The translations under genes were made by a program, and so were the position numbers. A stretch of 64,000 bases of DNA from assembly GCA_017405965.1 (NCBI GenBank), contig JAFQZK010000026.1:1-64000 (forward strand), in the 5' to 3' direction. The notes beneath the pieces were generated by a model that was not told the origin of the DNA, made no database searches, and worked only from the letters and a program-made list of their open reading frames with translations. The first letter of the stretch is position 1, and each line of letters starts with the position of its first letter. Positions 9,182 through 17,423 of this stretch are shown in pieces. This DNA is from Muribaculaceae bacterium. GTDB lineage: Bacteria; Bacteroidota; Bacteroidia; Bacteroidales; Muribaculaceae.

Positions 9182-11326
9182 ATGAAGAAAAGAAAAAGAC
9201 TGACGGCAGCAGTGCTGGCTTTATGCACGTTTGCGGCTGTCAATGGACAGAATGACATCTGGCGGCAGGATAGTCTGCCCGAGGTGGTGGTAACGGGTAC
9301 TGGCACTCAGCACCTGCTGAAGGATGCGCCCGTACAGACCGAGGTGATCACGAGCAAGATGCTGCGCAACTATGCGGGCAAGAGCATCGAGGATATCCTG
9401 GGCGGCCTCACGGCGTCATTTGCCTTTAACCAGGACGATATGGGCTCGCAGATGCAGCTCAACGGCCTGGGCAACAGCTATATCCTGATTTTGATTGACG
9501 GCAAGCGCATCCACGGCGACGTGGGTGGGCAAAATGACCTGTCGCTGATTGACCCGCAGAACATCGAGAAAATCGAGATCGTGAAGGGTGCCTCGAGCGC
9601 GCTCTACGGTTCGGACGCCATTGCCGGTGTGGTCAACATCATCACCAAGAAGCACCGCGAGGAAGGCCTGCTGATTGAGAACACGACGCGCGTGGGCAGC
9701 TATGGCGACGTGCGCCAGCACAATGGCTTGGCGCTGAATTACGGCAAGTTCAGCAGCTACACCAACTTCCAGCTGCAACACAGCGACGGCTGGCAGAACA
9801 CCTCGATCGAGCATACCGAGGGTTCGGAAGAGCCCATCACCGACTCCCGCAACAAGACCGTGAACCGCCACACCAACTGGCAGATTGCCGAACGGTTGAC
9901 CTATCAGCCGACCAAGAACTTGGAACTCTATGCCGACGGCAGCACCTACTGGAAACGCATCTACCGCGTGAGCGGCCGCCATCCCCACTACGACGTGAAG
10001 ACCTGGGACATGGAGTACCACAACGGCTCGGCATCCATCGGCGGCAAGTGGAGCCGTTCAAAGACCGACTACATTTCGCTGGATGTGGACTGGCACCGCC
10101 ATGCCTACTATTACTATTACACCGCCACGACACTTGTCGAGGACTACGAGAAGAGCACGGGCACACCTTATTACCCTTACTTCCCGTATCTTCCTGACCA
10201 GAAAGAGTTGCAGAGTGACCAACAACGCACAATGGCGGCGTTGAAGGGCGTGTTTACCCTACCCTACGAGAACATTCTGAGTGCCGGTGCGGAATTCCGC
10301 TATGACTGGCTCCATGCCCCCACCCGCGTGAAGGGCGGCAAGGCCAGCGACTGGACGGCGGCCGTGTATGTGCAGGACGAGTTCAACCTCATCCACAACG
10401 TGAACATCACCGCCGGATTGCGCTTGAATCAAAATGAGCAGTTCGGCACCAAACTGGCACCCAAGGTGTCGGCCATGTGGAAACCAGGCAACGCTTGGCG
10501 CTTGCGTGCCACCTGGAGCCAGGGCTTCAAGACGCCAGCCATCCGCGAACTGTTCTACCGCTATGTGCGACAGATGAGCGGCACCTACCTCTATCTCGGA
10601 AACACTGACCTCAAGCCACAGTCGAGCAACTATTTCTCGGTGAGCGGCGAGTACGGTTGGAGGGGCTTGAATGTGACCGTCACTGGTTACTATAATAAGG
10701 TCAAGGACATGATAGCCCTGGTGACCATCCCCAACTATCAGGCCCCCGACGAGTACATCATCCAGTATGATCCCGTCAAGACGCGCCAGTACCAGAACAT
10801 CGAGGACGCCAAGACCTACGGCGTTGACGTGAACGTCAATTACCAGTGGCGGGAGTTCGCCTTCGGCCTGGGCTACAGCTACCTGGACACCGATGCCAAC
10901 CAGTATGACACCAACCACGACAAGATGCACAAGGTCACCATCGACGGCACGGCCCACCACAAGGGCAACTGGTTCGCCACATGGGGTCACCGCTTCTCGG
11001 CCGACTACCGATTGGGCGTGGGCATCTATGGCCGCATGTCGAGCACCCGCTATTACCAGGACGACGGCAACGGCAAGGGCTACCAGACGTGGCGCCTGTC
11101 CACCACCCATGACCTGGGTCACTTCAAGGCGACCACCTGGCGCATAGAGGCCGGTGTTGACAACATCTTCAACTACTGCGACCGCACGCCTCACGGCTTG
11201 CACCTGGGTACGACCACCCCGGGACGCACAGGCTATGTGTCGCTGACCATCTGCTTCAACCAAGGAAAGAAACTTTCTAATAAGTATAAGTCTAACTATA
11301 AACAACAAAACAATGATGAAGATTAA
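9182..11326 (+). CDS. TonB-dependent outer-membrane receptor, probable corrinoid/tetrapyrrole transporter
   Basis: The 714-residue protein has a signal peptide (about 1-22, ending VNGQ) and a likely TonB box within LPEVVVTG. The plug domain lies at about 40-150, with typical motifs LNGLGNSYILILIDGKRI and VKGASSALYGSDAIAGVVNI. The rest is a TonB receptor beta barrel ending in an aromatic-rich strand. The cobalamin riboswitch directly upstream makes uptake of cobalamin, a precursor corrinoid or cobalt-tetrapyrrole the best inference (BtuB-like). Its stop overlaps the start of the CbiK lipoprotein gene by 14 bp, implying translational coupling. Unlike SusC it has no SusD partner and no N-terminal carboxypeptidase-like extension. 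Confidence 0.92.
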   Translation: MKKRKRLTAAVLALCTFAAVNGQNDIWRQDSLPEVVVTGTGTQHLLKDAPVQTEVITSKMLRNYAGKSIEDILGGLTASFAFNQDDMGSQMQLNGLGNSYILILIDGKRIHGDVGGQNDLSLIDPQNIEKIEIVKGASSALYGSDAIAGVVNIITKKHREEGLLIENTTRVGSYGDVRQHNGLALNYGKFSSYTNFQLQHSDGWQNTSIEHTEGSEEPITDSRNKTVNRHTNWQIAERLTYQPTKNLELYADGSTYWKRIYRVSGRHPHYDVKTWDMEYHNGSASIGGKWSRSKTDYISLDVDWHRHAYYYYYTATTLVEDYEKSTGTPYYPYFPYLPDQKELQSDQQRTMAALKGVFTLPYENILSAGAEFRYDWLHAPTRVKGGKASDWTAAVYVQDEFNLIHNVNITAGLRLNQNEQFGTKLAPKVSAMWKPGNAWRLRATWSQGFKTPAIRELFYRYVRQMSGTYLYLGNTDLKPQSSNYFSVSGEYGWRGLNVTVTGYYNKVKDMIALVTIPNYQAPDEYIIQYDPVKTRQYQNIEDAKTYGVDVNVNYQWREFAFGLGYSYLDTDANQYDTNHDKMHKVTIDGTAHHKGNWFATWGHRFSADYRLGVGIYGRMSSTRYYQDDGNGKGYQTWRLSTTHDLGHFKATTWRIEAGVDNIFNYCDRTPHGLHLGTTTPGRTGYVSLTICFNQGKKLSNKYKSNYKQQNNDED

Positions 11327-12407
11327 ATCTTTATTGATTGCCATGATGGCAATCTGCCTGACCATGGGCTTCACCTCTTGCAACGATGACAAGGATGATC
11401 CCGTTGAGAACAACTACACTATTTACCAGAAAGCCGTTACTCAGACCGTTAAGTCGCAGAAGAAGAGCGACAAGGTTATCCTGCTGGTGGCCTTCGGTTC
11501 GACCTGGGAGCAGGCCTACAACGCATTTGATGCCACTGTAGCCGCTTACAAGCAGGCCTTCCCCGGTTATGACGTGTTCCTGTCATTCTCGTCGGCCATC
11601 TGCATCAACCGCGCAGCTGCCGGTGAGAACGTTGACCCCCGCAACTTCTATGCACCTCCCTTCTGGCTCAACGCCTTTGCCGAGGTTGAGTACATGGAAA
11701 TCGTCGTACAATCGCTGCAGGTGATTCCCGGTGAGGAATATACCCGCGTGATCAACTACATCAAGGACTTTGCCAACAACGCCAACGGTGACATCAGCGA
11801 CAAGTACCTGTCGATCGTTGACCTCAAGCTTGGTGTGCCCCTGTTGCAGGATGCCGAGAGTGACGTCAACCTCGTTGCCAGCGAGTTGAACAAGCTGTAC
11901 AGCAGGCAAGCCAATGAGGGTGTTGTTGCCTTTATGGGCCACGGTAACCCCGACTCCTATGACACCTATAAGGCCAACGTGCGCTACACTCAGCTCGAGG
12001 AGGCCCTCCAGCAGTTCAACAGCCACTACTTCGTGGGCACAGTTGACATGATGGACAACTTCAAGACCGACGTCTATGAGCGCATGGTTGCTGCCGGTTT
12101 CACCAGCGGTAAGGTGTATTGCCACCCCCTGATGTCGATTGACGGTGACCACGGTCACAACGACATGGCTGGTGACGATGACGACAATTGGGACGGCGTG
12201 AAGTTCACCCCCAATGATGAGGGTGAGGTTGAGGACACCTCCTGGAAGATGTACTTCCAGCACCTGGGTTATGAGTGCAACAACTCGACCATGATCGAGA
12301 AGGGTCTGCTGGAGCTGCCCAGCATCCGTCAAGTGTGGATGAACCACACCCGTGACGCCATCAACGGCGATCCCCTCGACTTCTACCACAGCAAGAATCC
12401 CGAGTAA
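11313..12407 (+). CDS. cbiK: Exported CbiK-like cobaltochelatase lipoprotein
   Basis: The 364-residue protein belongs to the anaerobic sirohydrochlorin cobaltochelatase CbiK family (VILLVAFGSTW, FSSAICINR, MGHGNPD). The two family metal-ligand/catalytic histidines are present: H210 in GHGNP and H271 in CHPLMSIDGDHGHND. Their 61-residue spacing matches known CbiK proteins. Unlike the cytoplasmic Salmonella enzyme it has a lipoprotein signal (lipobox FTSC, Cys23) followed by an Asp-rich linker, so it is predicted to be membrane-anchored outside the cytoplasm. The gene overlaps the upstream TonB receptor by 14 bp and precedes a second receptor. A related arrangement, Porphyromonas IhtA/IhtB, has a CbiK-like haemin-binding lipoprotein. 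Here it may insert or remove cobalt, or bind a tetrapyrrole for import; that is inference. Confidence 0.88.
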   Translation: MMKIKSLLIAMMAICLTMGFTSCNDDKDDPVENNYTIYQKAVTQTVKSQKKSDKVILLVAFGSTWEQAYNAFDATVAAYKQAFPGYDVFLSFSSAICINRAAAGENVDPRNFYAPPFWLNAFAEVEYMEIVVQSLQVIPGEEYTRVINYIKDFANNANGDISDKYLSIVDLKLGVPLLQDAESDVNLVASELNKLYSRQANEGVVAFMGHGNPDSYDTYKANVRYTQLEEALQQFNSHYFVGTVDMMDNFKTDVYERMVAAGFTSGKVYCHPLMSIDGDHGHNDMAGDDDDNWDGVKFTPNDEGEVEDTSWKMYFQHLGYECNNSTMIEKGLLELPSIRQVWMNHTRDAINGDPLDFYHSKNPE

Positions 12408-12417
12408 ATTGACAATA

Positions 12418-12476
12418 AGGTCCTTAGGGTCCCTAAAGACCTTAAAGTCCTTAAAGTCCCTAAGGACCTTAAAGAA
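12418..12476 (+). repeat. Nonamer tandem tract
   Basis: About six degenerate 9-nt units related to CCTTAAAGT (ccttagggt, ccctaaaga, ccttaaagt, ccttaaagt, ccctaagga, ccttaaaga) fill the gap between the CbiK gene and the second TonB receptor. Confidence 0.7.
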
Positions 12477-12488
12477 TAAAACTAAGAA

Positions 12489-14555
12489 GTGATTAAGAGA
12501 ATCATATTGATTTCAGTAGCACTCCTCACGGGGAGTGCTGCTGTTTCACAAATCCACAAGATGGAACGCAGCGACTCGTCGATGACGAGCCGCGTTTATA
12601 CCTTAAATCCCGTAGTCGTGACCGGATCGGGTCACCACCAGCGCCTGAAATCCACCGCCACTCCAGTCCATGTGCTCAGCCGTCAGGAAATCAAGGAGCA
12701 AGGCATCACCACCTTTGACGCTGCATTGACCCGCATGATGCCGCAGGTGTCGATGGCACCCAACTCAATGGGCACGTTCTTGAGACTCAACGGACTGGGA
12801 AACAAGTATATTCTGATACTCATCAATGGTCAGAAACTGACGGGCGACATTTCCAATAATGTCGATTTGAACCGCATCAACATGGCGCGTGTGAAGCGCA
12901 TCGAGGTGCTTGACGGCGCCGCGTCGTCGCTCTACGGTTCGGATGCCATTGCCGGTGTCATCAACATCATCACCGACCAGCCCACACAGCAAATGGTGTC
13001 CCTTACCAGCGACACGCGCGTGTCGGGCCACGGCCAACTGACCGAGAACATCACCCTGGATATCTTCAAGAACGGTTTCGGCTCCTATACCTCGTTCTCG
13101 CGTGACCGGGCCGACAGTTACCGCATCAACGATGTGGAGTATGTCAAGGGTTCCGAAACCGAGACCCAGCCGACCATCGCCCCGTTCTTCACGGGCTACC
13201 GCTCAAATCTCATGGGGCAGAAATTCACCTATGCTCCCAATGAGCATCTGGCACTGAATGCCGGCATCGACTACTCCTACAAGATTACCGACCGCCCCAA
13301 CACCCGCAAGGACATCACCGGCGGCACCGACTACGAGATGCGCTACAAGGGGCTGCGCTGGAATGTGGGCGGTATCTACAAGTTCACGAGCCGCAACTCG
13401 TTGCAGGCCGACTTCACCGTTGACCGATTCCGCTACGGCAAGCAGTATGACGTGGCCACCAAGACCTATGCCATCGACGATTATGTGCAGTCCAAGAAGC
13501 AACGCTCGATGGAGGGCCAGTTGAAAGCTATTTTGGGGCTGATGAAGAACTCAACCACCATCCTCGGTGCTGACTGGCGTAAGGATTACCTCACCGCCAC
13601 TTCGGGCAACATCAACCAGAATGCCTATACGGCAGCCGCCTTTGCCCAGCATGAGATGTTGTTCTTTGAGCGATTGACCGCCACCGTGGGCCTGCGCTTG
13701 ACCTACCACGAGACCTTCAACTGGCACCTCACACCCAAAGCCACGCTGATGTATGCCCCTGGTAACTTCCGTCTGCGTGCCACCTATTCGGCGGGTTTCC
13801 GTGCTCCTGGCCTTGACGAGTTGTATTACCACTACTTCTCGGTGAACCGCGGCAAGGCGCAAATCATCTTCGGCAACAAGGAACTCAAGCCCGAGAAGAG
13901 CAACTACTTCTCACTCAATGCCGAGTACCGCAGCAATATCCTTGCCGTGAGTGTGACCGGATTCATCAACCGCATCAACGACATGGTCATCAGGGAGAAT
14001 ATCGATGTGGATGCCACCTCACTGGCCATGCTTCAAGCCGAATTCCCCGAGATGACCGATGACCAAGCGCAGAAACTCGAGCGCTACTCGCTGTATAAGA
14101 ACAGCGACAAGGGCGACGTCAAGGGCGTGCAAGTCAACGTCTCGGCCAATCTGTTCCAGGGCTTTAACCTGTCGGCCAACTACGTTTACACCTATGCCCG
14201 CACCTGCAGCGGCGACCAATGGACACCGCTGGAACGCAGCATCCGCAATGCCGCCACGGTGGCCGCAGATTATCACCACAGCTGGGGCAATTACGGACTG
14301 AACGTGAACATCAACGGCAGGTTGCAGTCCAAGACCTATTATCCTGACTACGAGGATGCACCAGGCTATGGCATCTGGAACCTGAACACGACCCACTCGT
14401 TCGACGGGTTGAAACATCTGTATCTGGAGCCGAGCATCGGCATCGACAACATCTTTGACAAGGTGGACCGCCGCATCGACTCCTCCAACCGCAAGTATGC
14501 CCTGTATTCCCCAGGGCGCATGCTCGTGATTGGTCTGAAATTGAGAATCAAGTAA
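12489..14555 (+). CDS. Second TonB-dependent outer-membrane receptor of the riboswitch operon
   Basis: The 688-residue receptor has a signal peptide (about 1-20), a probable TonB box in LNPVVVTG, and a plug domain at about 45-155 (LNGLGNKYILILINGQKL, LDGAASSLYGSDAIAGVINI). A TonB-type barrel follows to the C-terminus. The start used is GTG at 12489, which keeps the whole signal peptide (IKRIILISVALLTGSAAVSQ). It is similar in size and motif layout to the receptor at 9182, so the two are probably duplicated copies specialised for different ligands. The gene lies 81 bp after the CbiK gene, across a nonamer repeat, and ends at a strong terminator. It is probably under the same riboswitch. Confidence 0.9.
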   Translation: MIKRIILISVALLTGSAAVSQIHKMERSDSSMTSRVYTLNPVVVTGSGHHQRLKSTATPVHVLSRQEIKEQGITTFDAALTRMMPQVSMAPNSMGTFLRLNGLGNKYILILINGQKLTGDISNNVDLNRINMARVKRIEVLDGAASSLYGSDAIAGVINIITDQPTQQMVSLTSDTRVSGHGQLTENITLDIFKNGFGSYTSFSRDRADSYRINDVEYVKGSETETQPTIAPFFTGYRSNLMGQKFTYAPNEHLALNAGIDYSYKITDRPNTRKDITGGTDYEMRYKGLRWNVGGIYKFTSRNSLQADFTVDRFRYGKQYDVATKTYAIDDYVQSKKQRSMEGQLKAILGLMKNSTTILGADWRKDYLTATSGNINQNAYTAAAFAQHEMLFFERLTATVGLRLTYHETFNWHLTPKATLMYAPGNFRLRATYSAGFRAPGLDELYYHYFSVNRGKAQIIFGNKELKPEKSNYFSLNAEYRSNILAVSVTGFINRINDMVIRENIDVDATSLAMLQAEFPEMTDDQAQKLERYSLYKNSDKGDVKGVQVNVSANLFQGFNLSANYVYTYARTCSGDQWTPLERSIRNAATVAADYHHSWGNYGLNVNINGRLQSKTYYPDYEDAPGYGIWNLNTTHSFDGLKHLYLEPSIGIDNIFDKVDRRIDSSNRKYALYSPGRMLVIGLKLRIK

Positions 14556-14569
14556 CCTTATATTTTAAC

Positions 14570-14613
14570 ATGGAGGATTGTCGGGAGACTATGCCTCCAT
14601 TTTTTATTTTTTT
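14570..14613 (+). terminator. Rho-independent terminator of the TonB-CbiK operon
   Basis: A 7-bp stem ATGGAGG (14570-14576) and CCTCCAT (14594-14600) is followed by an almost pure T-run (14601-14613). It sits 15 bp after the receptor stop and separates the riboswitch operon from the cbi operon. Confidence 0.8.
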
Positions 14614-14615
14614 GC

Positions 14616-14623
14616 TAAATTTG
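14616..14623 (+). promoter_or_regulatory. -7 box only 8 bp before the CbiH-CbiC start
   Basis: TAAATTTG matches the -7 consensus. The ATG at 14632 follows so closely that the mRNA would have almost no 5' leader. The -33 region overlaps the upstream terminator and no good TTTG is seen. Confidence 0.5.
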
Positions 14624-14631
14624 CAACTGAT

Positions 14632-16080
14632 ATGGGTAAGATTATCGTAGCAGGCATCGGGCCTGGCAGTAAAGAAGACATCACTCCCGCCGTACTCGAC
14701 GCAGTGCGTGCGGCAGATGCCATTGTGGGTTATAAGTATTATTTCCAGTTTATTCAGGAATACGTGCAAGACGGTTGTGAGTGCATTGACACGGGCATGA
14801 AGAAGGAACGCGAGCGCGCTGAGCAGGCCTTTGAACTGGCCGAGCAGGGCAAGACCGTTGTGGTCATCTCGTCGGGCGATGCAGGCATCTATGGCATGAC
14901 ACCGCTCATCTATGAGATGAAACGTGAGCGCGGCTCTGATGTGGAAATTGAGTCGTTGCCCGGCATCTCGGCTTTCCAAAAAGCCGCCTCTCTCCTTGGC
15001 GCCCCCATCGGCCATGACCTGTGCATCATCTCGTTGAGCGACCTGATGACGCCCTGGGAAGTCATCGAGCGCCGCATCAAGGCTGCCGCCGTGGGTGATT
15101 TCGTTACCGCCATTTATAACCCCAAGTCCAATGGCCGCTACTGGCAACTGTACCGATTAGTGGAACTGTTCCTGCAGCAACGCCCAGCCGACACGCCTGT
15201 GGGCTATGTCCGTCAGGCGGGTCGCGATGAGCAGGAAATCAAGGTGACCACGTTAGGTGAATTTGACCCCGAGGACGTGGACATGTTCACCGTCATCCTC
15301 ATCGGCAACTCACAATCCTATATCTTCTCCCCCTCCTCCGCCCTTACGGGCACCTCCCCCCGGGCGGGGGAGGAGTATAAACTCATCATCACGCCTCGTG
15401 GGTATTACCGCGAGCAGCAAGACCAAGCCGTCAAGCCTCGCCAGCAGATCATGATTGAGTCGTTCCGCACCATCGAGAGCGAACTGCGCAACAAGGATAT
15501 ACCGCTTGACCATAAGTGGGCACTCCTGCACGCCATCCACACGACAGCCGACTTTGAGATGGAACGGATTCTCTATACCGATGAACGTGCTGTGGAAACG
15601 CTCTATAATAAAGTCGCTAATGGCGAAATCAAGACCATCGTGACCGATGTGACGATGGTGACCAGCGGCATCCGCAAGGGTGCGCTTACCCGATTGGGCG
15701 TAGAGGCCAAGTGCTACTTGAGTGACCCACGGGTAGCCGAGATGGCCACTGCTCAAGGCATCACCCGCACCCAGGCCGGCATCCGCCTCGCCGTCGAGGA
15801 GCATCCCGATGCATTATTCGCGTTTGGCAATGCGCCGACGGCACTGATGGAACTGTGTGACCTCATCCGCAAAGGCAAGGCTCATCCTGTCGGCATCATT
15901 GCCGCCCCCGTGGGTTTCGTGCATGTACGCGAGTCCAAACACATGGTCAAGCCGTTCAAGGAGATACCCAAAATCATCGTCAAGGGACGCAAAGGCGGCA
16001 GCAACCTTGCCGCAACCTTGTGCAATGCCATATTGACCTTTGACGATGCCGAACAACTTAAACCCGGACGCGATTTGTAA
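14632..16080 (+). CDS. cbiHC: Bifunctional CbiH (C17-methyltransferase) - CbiC (precorrin-8 methylmutase)
   Basis: Two cobalamin enzymes are fused in 482 residues. Residues 1 to about 240 are a tetrapyrrole methylase of the CobJ/CbiH type (IIVAGIGPGS, ISSGDAGIYGM, YNPKSNGR), which contracts the ring by C17 methylation. Residues about 270-482 are CbiC/CobH, precorrin-8X methylmutase (TDVTMVTSGI, FGNAPTAL, GFVHVRESK), which makes cobyrinate by methyl migration. The ATG at 14632 is preferred over an in-frame upstream start (14578) because the latter lies inside the terminator. The linker (about residues 233-248) is encoded by a GC-rich palindromic repeat. The gene is the first of four fusion genes on this strand. 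Confidence 0.9.
   Translation: MGKIIVAGIGPGSKEDITPAVLDAVRAADAIVGYKYYFQFIQEYVQDGCECIDTGMKKERERAEQAFELAEQGKTVVVISSGDAGIYGMTPLIYEMKRERGSDVEIESLPGISAFQKAASLLGAPIGHDLCIISLSDLMTPWEVIERRIKAAAVGDFVTAIYNPKSNGRYWQLYRLVELFLQQRPADTPVGYVRQAGRDEQEIKVTTLGEFDPEDVDMFTVILIGNSQSYIFSPSSALTGTSPRAGEEYKLIITPRGYYREQQDQAVKPRQQIMIESFRTIESELRNKDIPLDHKWALLHAIHTTADFEMERILYTDERAVETLYNKVANGEIKTIVTDVTMVTSGIRKGALTRLGVEAKCYLSDPRVAEMATAQGITRTQAGIRLAVEEHPDALFAFGNAPTALMELCDLIRKGKAHPVGIIAAPVGFVHVRESKHMVKPFKEIPKIIVKGRKGGSNLAATLCNAILTFDDAEQLKPGRDL
15327..15375 (+). repeat. Palindromic element inside the CbiH-CbiC linker
   Basis: This GC-rich block contains a CCC/GGG small stem and an 8-bp stem CCTCCCCC (15353-15360) with GGGGGAGG (15366-15373). 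It looks like the CTCC-rich REP elements normally found between genes in gut bacteria, yet here it is read through in frame and encodes a Ser/Pro/Thr-rich linker between the two enzyme domains. Confidence 0.6.
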
Positions 16081-16143
16081 AACTACGAATTACACGAATT
16101 TAACGAATATTATATTAGAGTAATTAGCGTAATTCGTAGTTAT
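16081..16143 (+). repeat. AACTACGAATT inverted-repeat element, copy 1
   Basis: AACTACGAATTACACG at the left and its inverse AATTCGTAGTT at the right bracket an AT-rich centre. It begins right at the stop codon of the CbiH-CbiC gene. Other copies lie at 17342, 28096, 58141 and 62016. Confidence 0.7.
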
Positions 16144-16157
16144 AAAAATAGAAAGAT

Positions 16158-17366
16158 ATGAAATTTTATGTGATAGGTATCAGTGACGCGCCGCGGCCTT
16201 ACTTGCCGCCGGAGGTAATCAGTATCATCTGCAAAGGGCGCATTTTTTCGGGCGGCAAGCGCCATTATGGACTTGTCGCACCCTATTTGCCCGAAGGCTC
16301 CAAGTGGATAGACATCACCACGCCGTTGGATTCAGTTTTCGAGCAGTATCACGACGAGGTGATTGTGTTTGCCAGCGGTGACCCGTTGTTTTTCGGATTT
16401 GCCAACACCATCAAGCGCAAGATGCCTGATGCCGAGATTGTGATATTTCCGTCCTTCAACTCGCTGCAGTTGTTGGCACATCGCCTGGTGATGCCCTATC
16501 ACGATATGCGCATCGTCTCGTTGACAGGACGTCCCTGGCCCGAATTTGACAAAGCGTTGATTGAACGGGCCGAAAAAATCGGCGTCCTTACCGACCATGA
16601 GCATACGCCTTCTGAGATTGCCAAGAGGATGCTGGAGTATGGCTATATCGATTATCAGATGCATGTTGGCGAGCATTTGGGCAATCCCAAAGAGGAACGC
16701 ATCACAACCTTGTCGCTTGAGGAGGCTGCCGAGCAGGACTTCGGCTATCCTAATTGCTTGATTTTGTGCGGCCACGCCAAGGCGAGGCCCTACGGCATCC
16801 CTGAGAGCGAATTTACTTTGCTTGATGGCAGGGAGAAAATGATTACCAAAGCACCCATACGCCTGTTGACCCTGCAAGCGTTGGAATTGCCGAGGAAACA
16901 TGTCATGTGGGACATCGGCTTTTGCACTGGCAGCGTGTCCATCGAGGCACGCCTGCAATTCCCGCATCTTCACGTCGAGGCCTTCGAAATCAGGCCCGAG
17001 TGTGAGGCCTTAATACAGGAGAACAGCCGACGTTTTGGTGTACCAGGCATTAATTACCACATCGGGGATTTCCTTGAGGCAGATCTTGAAAACCTGCCGC
17101 GTCCCGATGCCGTTTTCATCGGCGGTCATGGCGGTCAGCTTAAGGAAATCATGGCACGCGTATTGACAGTCTTGACCGATGACGGATGCATCGTGATGAA
17201 CAGCGTCACCTCGCCAATGGTGCAGACCGACAGCCACCAACTGTTTAACGAGGCTTGTGCCGAGTTGGGCTTGACACAGGAAGCACCCACACGCATCATC
17301 CTGAACGACAATAACCCGATAGAGATACTGAAATGCAAACGAAAAACTACGAATTACACGCATTAA
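16158..17366 (+). CDS. cbiET: Bifunctional CbiE (C5-methyltransferase) - CbiT (C15-methyltransferase/decarboxylase)
   Basis: Residues 1 to about 210 form a tetrapyrrole methylase of the CbiE type (VFASGDPLFFGFANTI, FNSLQLLAHRL). Residues about 220-395 form CbiT, an AdoMet-dependent methyltransferase with the glycine-rich motif MWDIGFCTGSVSIEA. Together (equivalent to CobL) they methylate C5 and C15 and decarboxylate the C12 acetate of cobalt-precorrin-6B/7. The 402-residue length is normal for the fusion. The last seven codons (KTTNYTH) and the stop are encoded by the AACTACGAATT repeat at 17342, so the native C-terminus may have been altered by repeat insertion. Confidence 0.92.
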   Translation: MKFYVIGISDAPRPYLPPEVISIICKGRIFSGGKRHYGLVAPYLPEGSKWIDITTPLDSVFEQYHDEVIVFASGDPLFFGFANTIKRKMPDAEIVIFPSFNSLQLLAHRLVMPYHDMRIVSLTGRPWPEFDKALIERAEKIGVLTDHEHTPSEIAKRMLEYGYIDYQMHVGEHLGNPKEERITTLSLEEAAEQDFGYPNCLILCGHAKARPYGIPESEFTLLDGREKMITKAPIRLLTLQALELPRKHVMWDIGFCTGSVSIEARLQFPHLHVEAFEIRPECEALIQENSRRFGVPGINYHIGDFLEADLENLPRPDAVFIGGHGGQLKEIMARVLTVLTDDGCIVMNSVTSPMVQTDSHQLFNEACAELGLTQEAPTRIILNDNNPIEILKCKRKTTNYTH

Positions 17367-17403
17367 ACTAAAAACACATGTGTAATCAGTGAAATTCGCA
17401 GTT
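17342..17403 (+). repeat. AACTACGAATT element, copy 2, overlapping the cbiET stop
   Basis: AACTACGAATTACACG starts inside the cbiET reading frame and supplies its last codons and TAA. The right arm GAAATTCGCAGTTTT is a degenerate inverse copy just before cbiGF. Confidence 0.65.
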
Positions 17404-17423
17404 TTAATATAGTGAGAATTGAA

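Noticed and set aside
10259-11413. Minus-strand 384-codon frame opposite the first TonB receptor
   Set aside because: Shadow of the receptor barrel, rich in Val/Gly/Ala, with no motif; the plus-strand frame has the receptor motifs.
9182-14555. Polysaccharide utilisation locus with SusC-type receptors
   Set aside because: No SusD, no carboxypeptidase-like extension, and the riboswitch and CbiK context fit tetrapyrrole/corrinoid uptake instead.
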